Both the position numbers and the translations under genes were made by a program. A model generated the notes under the pieces. The model worked only from the letters and a program-made list of their open reading frames with translations. It made no database searches and was not told the DNA's origin. A stretch of 40,512 bases of DNA from Pontiellaceae bacterium B12227 (GTDB lineage Bacteria; Verrucomicrobiota; Kiritimatiellia; Kiritimatiellales; Pontiellaceae): positions 1 through 40,512 of the forward strand of contig JAROAZ010000038.1 in the NCBI GenBank assembly GCA_029432775.1, given 5' to 3'. Below, piece after piece: positions 8,291 through 17,335 of this stretch; positions within the stretch are counted from its first letter, which is position 1, and every line of letters starts with the position of its first letter.

Positions 8291-11200
8291 ATGAAAAACT
8301 ACTTCATAGTACCCAGTATATTCCTGCTGGTGGGTTCGCTGCAGGCGGCCAACATTGATTGGGATAATGGCGCGGTGACTAATGTCGGTTGGCACACCGC
8401 AACCAACTGGGCGGGGGATATATTGCCGGGTAGCGTTTCGAATCATAATGTAATTCTTAACGGTTCGGTGGATGCTCCCTATGTGGTGCAGGATTATAAT
8501 CCCGCAAATCCGTTTGATATCACCATGCGCAACGGGGCCTTGTTGACGATTGAGGCAGACCTGTTGAACGTGGATGATTTTTATCTGGGACCCAATGCAA
8601 ACAATGGCGGAGGAGTGGTGGATCACAGCAGTGGCACGGTTTCGGCGAAACAGGTAAAGGTCGGCAGCAGTACAACGGCTACGTCGGATTCCATTTATAC
8701 GCTTAGCGGGGATGGCAGGATCGTTACGACCGCAGATCTGAGTGTTGGCATGGGCACCTTTAGAGTGGATGGATCCGCCGCCGGCGTTACGGTCGGCAAT
8801 AGTCTGAATCTATCGAATGGGGGGAACCTGACTCTCGAGCTGGGAGAATATGAGCCTGCACAGATCAGTGTTGCAGGCAGTTTCAGTATTCATAGTTCGG
8901 ATTCGGTGCTGACGATTGACGGCTCGTTCTATCGTGGCGGCAGCGATACGTTTGAACTGGTTCGTTATGGCGGGGTCAGCGGTTCCTTTGCTGCGACCAA
9001 TGTGGTGATTAAGGGCTTTAAGGCCGATCAGTCGGCATCCATTAGTTATGACAGCGACAGCCTGAACCTGACGATTACCACGGAGACGGTTGAGGATGCT
9101 GAAAGCCATATGTGGTTTACGATCACCCCCAGTGCCGGAACCGCGACGGCCACGTTTTCCGATCTGCTACTGAACAATGGACATCACGCCTCCACGCTGA
9201 ATTCTGCCGACCTGACCTGTACGCAGGCTCAGGATGGCGATGACCTGATTTATTCCATTAGCTGGGCGGGCAACGATTTTAATGCGGATGGGTCAGCCGA
9301 TATGGTTACGTTTGACCTGCGGGTTTCAGCGTATACTGGCACTGCATTTAACTATAGTGCCAATGCGGCGGATTCATCGATTACTGCACTGGGAAACGGC
9401 GGGGTGGTTCATGAAGAAAACGGCCGATGGGGCGTGGGTTCAGATGTTGATCTGGACGAAGGCGAAAGTCTGCATTTCAGCGTCGATAATGTGCAGATTA
9501 CGGTCCCCGGATTCACCGCCGAGGTACATGGCTTTACGGCATTCGGTCTGAATGAGGTCTCGGGGAATACGCACAAGCATATTCGGGGTGAAGGCGTTGG
9601 AGATAACCTGAATGCCGGTGTGATCAACTATCCGTATGATTACTCTTTTTCTGCGCTGAATCCGCTGATGGTTACCTGCGCCGGAACCGCAACGTCTTTT
9701 GGATTCCAGATTGATTCGGTTATTTTCAGCCTGACGGTAAGTGATCCGGCGATGGAGCCGGTCTGGGATGCTTCTGACTACTCCTATATGAAGGATGGAA
9801 TCGGTTATGTGGAAGCCTATCCGGAACAGTCGCCCGCTGTTGAGTTCCCGGAGTTTTCCTGGGATGAAGTACCGCGCTGGCTGGCGGTACGGAATATTGA
9901 TGCTTACAGCGCGGAGCAGATCAGCACGGTCGCAACCAACTATCAGTTGGTGATGCTGGAAAAGAGCAATAAAAACGGTCTGACCTACACGGAAGCGGGG
10001 CAGCTTAAAATGGCGGCGGATCTCAAAGCGGTTTCGCCCGATATCAAAGTCATCACCTATTGGAATTCGGGGCTGCACTATACCGATTATGAGGCGGACG
10101 CAACCTACGACCTAGAGAACTGGAGTCGGAAGGAGGTCGATGCCGACGGGAATGTCTCGTACTCGCTTCAGCGGGGCACGCAGTATAAATATGACTATTC
10201 GATAGAGGACATGCGGGACTGGTGGGTGAATGTGGCCTTGACGATGGCCTCGAATGTGAACGTTGATGGCGTCTTTATTGATGTTCCTGCTGTGGAAAAT
10301 ACTCACTTTTATGACGAAGACGGTGTGCCGACGGAAGACCGGGCCATCATGCTGGATGCGTTGCGGTCCGCAATGCCCACCAACAAAATGCTGGTTGGAA
10401 ACAGTCTGCGGAGTGAACACCTTAATGGCGGGCGGCAGTTAATGGAGTGCTTTGACGGCTCTTATCTGGAGCGCTGGCTGATGTGGGATCGGGAGAGCCT
10501 GATCGACCAGTCCGAAGGAGATGTGGCAGTCAATTCCATCCAGATTATGCGCGAGGCTTTATCGCTGGGTAAAATGATTAACCTGCAGTCGGGTCCGGAC
10601 GGACCGGGGATTGAGGATGATCCCGCGCCGGCCGGTTCCGCCAACATGGCGGCGCGTCGGGCCTATGCCGAAAAATATGTCGACTTCCCGCTGGCGGTCT
10701 TCCTGATTGTCGCGGAAACCAATGCCTACTTTGGCTACAACATGGGCGTGAATGCGATTGAAGCAAGTTATAACGACGATGTCTGGGATACGAGCTACAT
10801 TGCCGCGTTCAACCGTCCGCTGGGCGCGCCGCTGGGCGATCCCTCCCGGAATGGCTACGTCTATACCCGCTCCTACGAACATGTGGATGTCTGGGTGGAT
10901 GTGGATTCGAAAGAGACCGTTCTGGCGTGGGACAGCGTCGATGCGGATGCGGATGCGGATGGCCTGAACGATCTGTGGGAATACCGCAATTTCGGGAACG
11001 TGACGAATGCCGCCGCTACGGATAATCCGGACCTGGATATCTATAACAATCTTCAGGAGTATGCCTTTGGCGGCGATCCGATGAACGGTTCAGATGCCGG
11101 CTATGTTCCAACCATTGGAAGTTTTCGAGACGGAGAAACTGATTTTTTTGAATATGTTTATGCCCGCCGCACGACTCCTGGAAACAGTCTGACCTACTGG

Positions 11201-11368
11201 CTGGAAACCAGTTCCAACCTGCTTTCCAATGATTGGAAAAACGGCGGGTACACAGAACTTCCAAACACTGGAATCATTGATTCAGATTTTGAGGCGGTTA
11301 CGAACTGGATAGATATAACTGGAAAGACGAATGAATACATCCGCCTGAAAATTGAAACCCGAAATTAG
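8291..11368 (+). CDS. Secreted modular putative glycoside hydrolase (GHL15-like), second copy
   Basis: 1025 residues, signal peptide 1-19. Residues 20-263 are the same beta-strand-repeat unit that opens the 4795 esterase (ATNW, LPGS, TLSG, TIDGSFY). Residues 270-485 are one copy of the unnamed beta-rich module found twice in the 116 protein (TFDLRV, HFSVDN, VHGFTAFG, GEGVG). Residues 518-880 are a barrel paralogous to that of the 116 protein (FSWDEVPRW, NVDGVFID with Asp664, NRPLGAPLGDP, YTRSYEHVDVWVD). A DADADADGLNDLWEYRNFG calcium-loop linker (884-902) leads to a C-terminus of the NNLQEYAFGGDP...NLLSNDW...YIRLKIE type, unlike the 116 protein but like the 20697 protein. So N-terminal, central and C-terminal modules have been recombined between neighbours. 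CAGGA precedes the ATG. Only 12 bases separate it from the fucosidase. Confidence 0.72.
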   Translation: MKNYFIVPSIFLLVGSLQAANIDWDNGAVTNVGWHTATNWAGDILPGSVSNHNVILNGSVDAPYVVQDYNPANPFDITMRNGALLTIEADLLNVDDFYLGPNANNGGGVVDHSSGTVSAKQVKVGSSTTATSDSIYTLSGDGRIVTTADLSVGMGTFRVDGSAAGVTVGNSLNLSNGGNLTLELGEYEPAQISVAGSFSIHSSDSVLTIDGSFYRGGSDTFELVRYGGVSGSFAATNVVIKGFKADQSASISYDSDSLNLTITTETVEDAESHMWFTITPSAGTATATFSDLLLNNGHHASTLNSADLTCTQAQDGDDLIYSISWAGNDFNADGSADMVTFDLRVSAYTGTAFNYSANAADSSITALGNGGVVHEENGRWGVGSDVDLDEGESLHFSVDNVQITVPGFTAEVHGFTAFGLNEVSGNTHKHIRGEGVGDNLNAGVINYPYDYSFSALNPLMVTCAGTATSFGFQIDSVIFSLTVSDPAMEPVWDASDYSYMKDGIGYVEAYPEQSPAVEFPEFSWDEVPRWLAVRNIDAYSAEQISTVATNYQLVMLEKSNKNGLTYTEAGQLKMAADLKAVSPDIKVITYWNSGLHYTDYEADATYDLENWSRKEVDADGNVSYSLQRGTQYKYDYSIEDMRDWWVNVALTMASNVNVDGVFIDVPAVENTHFYDEDGVPTEDRAIMLDALRSAMPTNKMLVGNSLRSEHLNGGRQLMECFDGSYLERWLMWDRESLIDQSEGDVAVNSIQIMREALSLGKMINLQSGPDGPGIEDDPAPAGSANMAARRAYAEKYVDFPLAVFLIVAETNAYFGYNMGVNAIEASYNDDVWDTSYIAAFNRPLGAPLGDPSRNGYVYTRSYEHVDVWVDVDSKETVLAWDSVDADADADGLNDLWEYRNFGNVTNAAATDNPDLDIYNNLQEYAFGGDPMNGSDAGYVPTIGSFRDGETDFFEYVYARRTTPGNSLTYWLETSSNLLSNDWKNGGYTELPNTGIIDSDFEAVTNWIDITGKTNEYIRLKIETRN

Positions 11369-11380
11369 AGAAGAAAAACG

Positions 11381-12850
11381 ATGAACAATCAGAACGTAGT
11401 TAAAGGTATCGTTGTCGGCTTGTTGCTGCTGACTATGGGAGTCCGGGCGGAAGATAAATTGGCGGAAGATCCGTTTGCGCTGGAGCAGGCGAAACATAAG
11501 CTGTCCAGCGGTGAAAAACCCTGGGAAGGCCGCTCACCTGAAGAGCTGCGGAAGTGGGCAAAGAAAAATCTGCATCATAAGGTGACGGCCAGAAATATTA
11601 TCATTGCCGAGGATCACCCGGAATGGGCGTGGTTCCGTAAGTCCGGGCTGGGTCTGTTTATTCATTGGGGGCTGCCGAGCGCCAACCCGGATACGGGCGA
11701 TGCCTGGGCGATCCAGTGGAATGAAGCAAAGGCAAGGGCTGGTCGTTACATGGAGCCGGCGACCAAAATGTTTGCGGTGGCGGAGACGTGGAAACCCACA
11801 CAGTACGATCCGGATAAATGGATGGCGGCGGCATCGAAGGCCGGCTTTGGCTACTCGGTATTAACGACGCGCCATCACGATGGCTATGCTCTTTGGCCCA
11901 GTGAATCCGGAATGTGGGATACCGGTGAATATATGGGCGGCGTTGACCTGGTGAAGGACTATGTGGAAGCCTGCCGGAAAAATGATATTCGGATTGGCTT
12001 CTATTATTCCGGCCCGAATTGGCATTTTGCCCATGAACAGAAAAGCTTTGGCGGCCCGAAGTCCGGTGAATATACCTATAACTATAAAATGGAAAAGGTG
12101 AAGCCCTTTCCCGAACTGCCCGCCGAAGTGGCCCGTGCCGAGAGGGAAGAATCGCAGGGGCAGGTGCGTGAACTGATGAATAACTACGGGCCGATCGATG
12201 TCATGTGGTGGGATGGAAGCGTGGCCATGACGGCGGCGGAACTGGCTACCATGCAACCTGATATTCTGGTGGCACGCGGTATGATCGCAACGCCGGAAGG
12301 CGAACACCAGGGTGCCAGCGAAAATGTGAAAGTTGCTAATGAATGCGGCTGGTGGTGGGAGCAGTGCCGCAAATCGGAAAATCGCTTTACACCCAACTGG
12401 CACTATGGCGTGGAGTGCGAAAGCAATCACTGGGATACCAATAAGCTGCTGACGGAATTGATCCGCTGCCGCTCGCTGGGTGGCAACCTGCTGGTGAATA
12501 TTCCGCCGCGCGGCAACGGCTCCATGATGGAGTGGTATTATGATGTCTGCGATGAAATGGCCGACTGGATGAAACATTCCCGCGAGGCGGTTTATGATGT
12601 CGATCTTGACGCGCCGCTGCCGACGTTGGATAAAACGCAGAACTTTACCACCAAGCGCGGAAACATCTTTTATTCGCTACCCAACGACCAAGGCGCAATT
12701 TTTATCACCGACATCACCAAGCCTAAATCTGTAACACTGCTGAGAACGGGTAAAAAAATCGACTCCGAGTTTCGCGCCGGTTCGCTCCGCATTGTTATTC
12801 CAAAGAAAATGCAGACGGATCATCCTGATATGGTTAAAATCATTTTTTAG
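11381..12850 (+). CDS. Secreted GH29 alpha-L-fucosidase
   Basis: 489 residues with an N-terminal signal peptide (hydrophobic 8-20, VRAED cleavage region). The GH29 barrel is clear: WFRKSGLGLFIHWG (84-97), TTRHHDGYALW (162-172), GFYYSGPNW, and IDVMWWDG where Asp278 is in the nucleophile position of the retaining GH29 mechanism. The SLGGNLLVNIPPRGNG segment (365-380) is also typical. It should release terminal alpha-L-fucose. It is more canonical than the two other GH29-type proteins in the window. It sits 12 bases after the modular hydrolase at 8291 and is probably in the same transcript. A short C-terminal beta domain (~415-489) is usual for the family. Confidence 0.92.
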   Translation: MNNQNVVKGIVVGLLLLTMGVRAEDKLAEDPFALEQAKHKLSSGEKPWEGRSPEELRKWAKKNLHHKVTARNIIIAEDHPEWAWFRKSGLGLFIHWGLPSANPDTGDAWAIQWNEAKARAGRYMEPATKMFAVAETWKPTQYDPDKWMAAASKAGFGYSVLTTRHHDGYALWPSESGMWDTGEYMGGVDLVKDYVEACRKNDIRIGFYYSGPNWHFAHEQKSFGGPKSGEYTYNYKMEKVKPFPELPAEVARAEREESQGQVRELMNNYGPIDVMWWDGSVAMTAAELATMQPDILVARGMIATPEGEHQGASENVKVANECGWWWEQCRKSENRFTPNWHYGVECESNHWDTNKLLTELIRCRSLGGNLLVNIPPRGNGSMMEWYYDVCDEMADWMKHSREAVYDVDLDAPLPTLDKTQNFTTKRGNIFYSLPNDQGAIFITDITKPKSVTLLRTGKKIDSEFRAGSLRIVIPKKMQTDHPDMVKIIF

Positions 12851-12915
12851 ATCTCCGGAGCGGGGGCGAAACCCTTACCTCTGAAAAAAGAGAGACGGAG
12901 TAACAGGACGTAAAT

Positions 12916-15315
12916 ATGAAAAATGGATCACGCAAACGACTTGTCGGTGCCGCAGTGCTTTTGAGCCTGTTGGGCAGTTCGTTGGCAGAAGAAAGTAACC
13001 CCCTCAATATTTCAGGAGTCTACCCGCACCTGACGATGTATAACGAGCAGGGGGAATGCGGAACGGGTGCGATTGTGCCGTGGGCCGGAAAGCTCTGGGC
13101 CATCACCTATGCCCCGCACAGGCCCGTCGGCTCCACCGATAAACTCTACGAAATCACGCCGGATTTAAAACAGGTCATTCGCCCCGAAAGCATTGGCGGT
13201 ACGCCGGCCAATCGGATGATTCATCGCGAATCCAATCAGCTGTTTATCGGTCCCCACGCCATCAGCGCCGAAGGCAAGGTCCGCACGATCCCGTACAGCA
13301 AAATGCCCGGACGACATACCGGTAATGCGCGCCACCTGACCGACCCCGCCGGAAAGATTTATTATGCCACCATGGAGGAAGGGCTCTACTCTGTAGACGT
13401 TAACACGCTGGCGGTGGAAGAACTTATCAAGGATGGCAATGAGCAGAAAGCCGTCGGCATCGGCGTGAGCTCAAAGTTGCATGGCTATCATGGAAAAGGG
13501 CTCTATTCCGGACAAGGCCGCGTGATCTATTCCAACAACGGGATGAAAAGTCCGGCCGCAAGGAAAAGCCCGACCACGACATCCGGCGCACTCGCGCAAT
13601 GGTTCGGCGAAGGTGACTGGCAGCTTGTTCGCAAAAACCAATTTACTGAAATTACCGGCCCAGGTGGAATCTATGGTAACGAAAATCCGGAAACTGATCC
13701 CGTTTGGAGTATGGGCTGGGATGCTCGTTCGCTGCTGCTTGGACTGCTGGAAGCCGGCGAGTGGAGCTTTTACCGGCTGCCCAAAGGAAGTCATTCCTAT
13801 GATGGAGCACACGGCTGGAATACCGAATGGCCGCGCATCCGCGAAATCGGAGAAGAGGATTTGCTGGCCACCATGCACGGCACCTTCTGGAAGTTCCCCG
13901 CGACGTTCAGCAAAGCGAATTCGGCAGGCATCGCGCCGCGCTCCAACTATCTCAAGGTCATCGGCGATTTTTGCAAATGGAACGGGATGGTGGTGCTCGG
14001 TTGCGACGATTCCGCACAGAAAGAGTTTCTTAATACCCGCAACTTCAAGGCCAAACACGCCTCGCCGAAACAATCCAACTCCAACCTCTGGTTTGTTGAA
14101 CCCAGCCTGCTCGACGATCTGGGCCCGCTTATCGGACGCGGTTCGGTCTGGTTGCACGACGATATTCAGGCCAACACCGCCAGCGATCCGTACCTGTTCT
14201 CCGGTTACGAGCATCGCCAGCTCGTGGTGACCCACTCTGCGTCTAACCCCGTTACCTTTACGCTGGAAGTGGACGCAGCAGGGAACGGTGAATGGGCGAA
14301 GCTTCGTGAAATTACGGTGGCGAAAACCGAAATTATCCAATTCGGTAAAAAGGAGCAGGGCACGTGGATTCGCCTTAAAAGCCATCAACCGGCAACCGGT
14401 GTAACGGCGCACTTTCACTATCGCAATAACGATGACCGTTCAGAGAAGAACGGTGCCCTGTTTGCCGGGATTGCCACGCCGACTGAACCGGCCGCGACCA
14501 CGGGCGTGATGCGTAGTCTCGCTTTCAATAAAATGGGGCTCGTCTCGGGCGATGGCGGATACTATGAGCTGAACCCGAAAATGGAATTAACCAAAGTGGA
14601 TGATCCTCAAGCGGCTTCCGAGTTGTCTCACGCCGTTACCCAACCGGTCAACGCGTTAAGTGTCGATGCGGCATCCGTTATTATGAGAGAAGACGGCAAA
14701 ACCTACCGCTTCCCGAAAAACGAGGCGTATACCGCAAATGATGGAATGCGTGTCTGCCGTGAAGTGGCGACCGAGCGCGATCTGCTCAACCTGCACGGGA
14801 CCTTCTTTGAACTGCCCGCCCGGAATGCGCAAGGGTTAGCCAAGGCTCGTCCAGTCGCCACGCATAACCTGGCAATCCATGATTTCTGTTCGCATGCCGG
14901 CTTGTTGCTCTTCACAGGACTCGATGCCGAGACGCAAGGCGAACATATCTTCCGCAGTACCGACGGCAAAGCCGCCGTTTGGGCAGGCGTGATCGATGAT
15001 ATCTGGAAGCTCGGCAAGCCGCGCGGGCAGGGTGGTCCGTGGAAAGACACGCAGGTATCTGCCAATGCGCCGTCGGACATGTATTTGATGACGGGCTACG
15101 ACCAGAAATCGGTGGAGCTGAGCGTCGCCAATGACTGTGTGATCAAGCTGGAAGTGGATATCGACGGAACCGGCGTTTGGGTGGAATACAAATCGTTCGA
15201 CCTAAAAGCGGGCGAAGCTGTAACACACGAATTTCCGAAAGGCTTCAGTGCCTACTGGGTTCGCGCCGCCAGCGACACCGTCACCACGGCAACCGTCTGG
15301 TTTAAATACGAATAG
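12916..15315 (+). CDS. Large secreted protein of unknown function with internal duplication (beta-propeller-like)
   Basis: 799 residues, signal peptide 1-24. I do not recognise an enzyme family. The N-terminal ~320 residues read like a beta-propeller (recurring strands with KLWAITYAP, KLYEITPD, QLFIGPHAIS, KIYYATMEEGLYSVD). Residues ~321-503 and ~627-798 are a clear internal repeat: HGTFWKFPA/HGTFFELPA, IGDFCKW/IHDFCSH, LGCDD/TGLDA, SDPYLFSGYEH/SDMYLMTGYDQ, LEVDAAGNGEW/LEVDIDGTGVW, ending HFHY/WFKY. The second half of each repeat looks like a beta-sandwich. The position between two GH29 enzymes suggests glycan binding or cleavage, but no catalytic residues can be assigned. AGGA lies 8 bases before the ATG; the 65-base gap to the upstream fucosidase allows co-transcription. 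Confidence 0.75.
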   Translation: MKNGSRKRLVGAAVLLSLLGSSLAEESNPLNISGVYPHLTMYNEQGECGTGAIVPWAGKLWAITYAPHRPVGSTDKLYEITPDLKQVIRPESIGGTPANRMIHRESNQLFIGPHAISAEGKVRTIPYSKMPGRHTGNARHLTDPAGKIYYATMEEGLYSVDVNTLAVEELIKDGNEQKAVGIGVSSKLHGYHGKGLYSGQGRVIYSNNGMKSPAARKSPTTTSGALAQWFGEGDWQLVRKNQFTEITGPGGIYGNENPETDPVWSMGWDARSLLLGLLEAGEWSFYRLPKGSHSYDGAHGWNTEWPRIREIGEEDLLATMHGTFWKFPATFSKANSAGIAPRSNYLKVIGDFCKWNGMVVLGCDDSAQKEFLNTRNFKAKHASPKQSNSNLWFVEPSLLDDLGPLIGRGSVWLHDDIQANTASDPYLFSGYEHRQLVVTHSASNPVTFTLEVDAAGNGEWAKLREITVAKTEIIQFGKKEQGTWIRLKSHQPATGVTAHFHYRNNDDRSEKNGALFAGIATPTEPAATTGVMRSLAFNKMGLVSGDGGYYELNPKMELTKVDDPQAASELSHAVTQPVNALSVDAASVIMREDGKTYRFPKNEAYTANDGMRVCREVATERDLLNLHGTFFELPARNAQGLAKARPVATHNLAIHDFCSHAGLLLFTGLDAETQGEHIFRSTDGKAAVWAGVIDDIWKLGKPRGQGGPWKDTQVSANAPSDMYLMTGYDQKSVELSVANDCVIKLEVDIDGTGVWVEYKSFDLKAGEAVTHEFPKGFSAYWVRAASDTVTTATVWFKYE

Positions 15316-15364
15316 AAAAAGAGAAGTTGACCATGCCATGTTTCTGTTGTTCGCACGTCGGGCT

Positions 15365-15393
15365 GCGGCATATCACTCAAACAGGTGATACCC
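15365..15393 (+). promoter_or_regulatory. Motif shared upstream of the two GH29 paralogues, copy 1
   Basis: GCGGCAT (15365-15371) followed 22 bases on by GATACCC (15387-15393), with AAACA just before the second element. The same pair at nearly the same spacing lies upstream of the paralogue that starts at 38743. GGTATC at 15409-15414 forms an inverted repeat with GATACC. It is probably a promoter or operator, although a conserved leader is possible. Confidence 0.4.
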
Positions 15394-15471
15394 GGGATCC
15401 CTTCTTGCGGTATCTTTTGAAACGGAAAAGAACCATGGATGAATACCAATAAAAACGGATGCTGGAACAGG

Positions 15472-16995
15472 ATGAAATTGATGATTAAACGGATTGGACT
15501 TACAGGATTGATCTTGATGGTGGGCATGAGTTCTATTGCGGAAACTAAACCACCTTTGGTGAACGCAGTCGAACCAACATGGGAGTCGATGGCTGATAAT
15601 TATCAGGTGCCGAGCTGGTTTGTAGATGGGAAGATCGGGGTCTGGACCCATTGGGGCGTACCGTCGGCAACCGATGAAAACCGCCCGAACGATGGGTCGC
15701 ACTACGGGCGCCGAATGTATGGTCCGATGGAGGGCGAAAAAGGTGGCCAGGCAAAGATGACCCGGGAACTTACGGAATTCCATACGAAACGTTATGGGCA
15801 TCCGTCGGAATTTGGTTATGAAAAGCTGGTTCCATTATTGAAAGCTGAAAACTGGGATCCGGAAGGGCTGGTTAAATTTTTCAAGGAAAACGGCGCTCAC
15901 TTTATTATGCCGGTGGCCTGCCATCACGATAATTTTGACATGTATGATTCTTCCCATCCCTGGAACTCGGTGGATATGGGGCCGAAGCGCGACACGCTTC
16001 AGGAATGGAAAGACGCCGCCTATAAACATGATATGAAATTTGGTGTGTCCACCCATCTCTATTGGTCGCCCCGGTTTTTCAAGACCGCACGACCCTATCA
16101 GAAAGAGGGCTCGCTGGCCTGGAAGCTCTTCAGTATGGACTACAGCCCGACAGAGTATACCAGGCAGGACAGCTGGAACGAACACTGGTATGACCGCTGT
16201 TGGGAGATCATCGAAAAATATGATCCCGATATGTTCAATAATGATGCGCCTTTTCCCGATGAAAAGCGCGGAAAGAGCCTGGGGGTAAAGCTGTTTTCCT
16301 CCTACATAAATCGGGACCTGCAGGAAAACGGCGGGAAACAGACCACGGTATTCTCCTGTAAGAATGGAAATCTGAATAAAGCGGCGTTTACCTACAACCT
16401 GGAACGCGGAAGTTCGGGCGAAATCCAACCCGAACCCTGGATGTGGGCAACGGATGTTTCCGGCGGCTGGTTCTATCGTAAGGGCGCCGTCAACCGAATG
16501 AGTATTCCGGTTATGATTGGGAACGCCATTGATGCCATCAGCAAGAACGGCGTGGTGATGATGAATGTGGCCCTGCGCGGCGATGGAACCCTGCCCGAAA
16601 ATCAGGCCGCTTACCTGACGGCTTTTGGCGACGTGCTGAAAATTAACGGGGAGGGGATCTACGGTTCCAGGCCCTGGAAAATTTACGGGGAAGGCCCGCT
16701 CGAAATCAAAACGGGCCGGCAGGGCGAGAATAAGAAAGCCTACTCCCAGGAAGATATCCGCTTCACCACCAAAGACGGAAAACTCTATGCCTTTGTGCTG
16801 GCTCCGCCGACGAAAGACATCGTGATTAAATCCCTCGCGGAGGGCGGACTGTACGAGGGTGATATCGGACAAATTGCCATGCTTGGTAGTTCGGCTAAGC
16901 TCAAGTGGAATCGCACGGCAGAGGGACTGACGATCCTGCTTCCGAGGAATATGCCGGATCAGCCCGTGGTCGGATTCCGGATTAATGAAAAATAA
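15472..16995 (+). CDS. Secreted GH29-type alpha-L-fucosidase, paralogue A
   Basis: The frame opens at 15439, but ATG 15472 (MKLMIKRIG...) gives a standard signal peptide and matches the N-terminus of the paralogue at 38743. ATG 15481 with AGGA 8 bases upstream is a further option. From 15472 the protein has 507 residues. GH29 features: WFVDGKIGVWTHWG, PVACHHDNFDMYDS, STHLYWSPR, and YDPDMFNNDAPFPDE, in which the Asp of NND (residue 258) occupies the nucleophile position. ISKNGVVMMNVALRGDGT corresponds to the family's GGNLLLNV segment. This branch has NND where classical enzymes have WFDG, so substrate specificity may differ from the 11381 enzyme. Its own upstream region and motif suggest separate control. 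Confidence 0.88.
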   Translation: MKLMIKRIGLTGLILMVGMSSIAETKPPLVNAVEPTWESMADNYQVPSWFVDGKIGVWTHWGVPSATDENRPNDGSHYGRRMYGPMEGEKGGQAKMTRELTEFHTKRYGHPSEFGYEKLVPLLKAENWDPEGLVKFFKENGAHFIMPVACHHDNFDMYDSSHPWNSVDMGPKRDTLQEWKDAAYKHDMKFGVSTHLYWSPRFFKTARPYQKEGSLAWKLFSMDYSPTEYTRQDSWNEHWYDRCWEIIEKYDPDMFNNDAPFPDEKRGKSLGVKLFSSYINRDLQENGGKQTTVFSCKNGNLNKAAFTYNLERGSSGEIQPEPWMWATDVSGGWFYRKGAVNRMSIPVMIGNAIDAISKNGVVMMNVALRGDGTLPENQAAYLTAFGDVLKINGEGIYGSRPWKIYGEGPLEIKTGRQGENKKAYSQEDIRFTTKDGKLYAFVLAPPTKDIVIKSLAEGGLYEGDIGQIAMLGSSAKLKWNRTAEGLTILLPRNMPDQPVVGFRINEK

Positions 16996-17021
16996 GATAC
17001 TCTTCTGTCCCGTGTCTTATT
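16991..17021 (+). terminator. Weak A/T-rich hairpin at the end of the GH29 gene
   Basis: AATAAGATAC (16991-17000) pairs with GTGTCTTATT (17012-17021) with one mismatch. It overlaps the stop codon and has no T-run after it, so it is only a possible terminator or mRNA 3' end structure. Confidence 0.3.
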
Positions 17022-17335
17022 GCTCCGGCGATTAAATGTTGAGATTCCTATGCATTGAATGAGGGCCGCAAAAAACGCACGGAAATGGGCTGCAGAGTTC
17101 TTTGTGTCTTTTTGTGTTTTTCGTGGCAATCCTCACAGGATTTAGTCGCAGCATCTATAGTTACTTCTCTTTTACCTTCTTACTTCCGGTCAATAACGCA
17201 GAATTTTCAGCAACGAATGTAGGAAAGCAACGAATGTTTCGACGGGTCGGATCAGTTGCTATCCTACATTCGTTGCCACTTATCCTCCGCTGCGAAGCAG
17301 CGTTAGATGGTTTGTTCGCTTGTGTCGCTCACTTG
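16996..17335. other. Convergent intergenic region with repeats
   Basis: A 340-base spacer between the ends of the GH29 gene (plus) and the response regulator (minus). It holds a low-complexity stretch CTTTGTGTCTTTTTGTG... (17099-17127), a long inverted repeat (17211-17228 with 17258-17275) and a perfect 6-bp hairpin CGCTGC-GAA-GCAGCG (17288-17302). I see no convincing gene: an 82-codon frame at 17102 has no ribosome site and runs through the repeats. Confidence 0.7.
17211..17275. repeat. Imperfect inverted repeat (18-bp arms)
   Basis: CAACGAATGTAGGAAAGC (17211-17228) and GCTATCCTACATTCGTTG (17258-17275) are reverse complements at 17 of 18 positions. A partial direct copy of the first arm (CAACGAATG) follows at 17228. 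It may be a palindromic extragenic element or a bidirectional transcription end between two convergent genes. Confidence 0.6.

Noticed and set aside
15835..16872. 345-codon minus-strand frame opposite the GH29 gene
   Set aside because: A shadow of a clearly conserved plus-strand enzyme; a similar frame occurs opposite the paralogue at 39301-40035, as expected from shared codon pattern.
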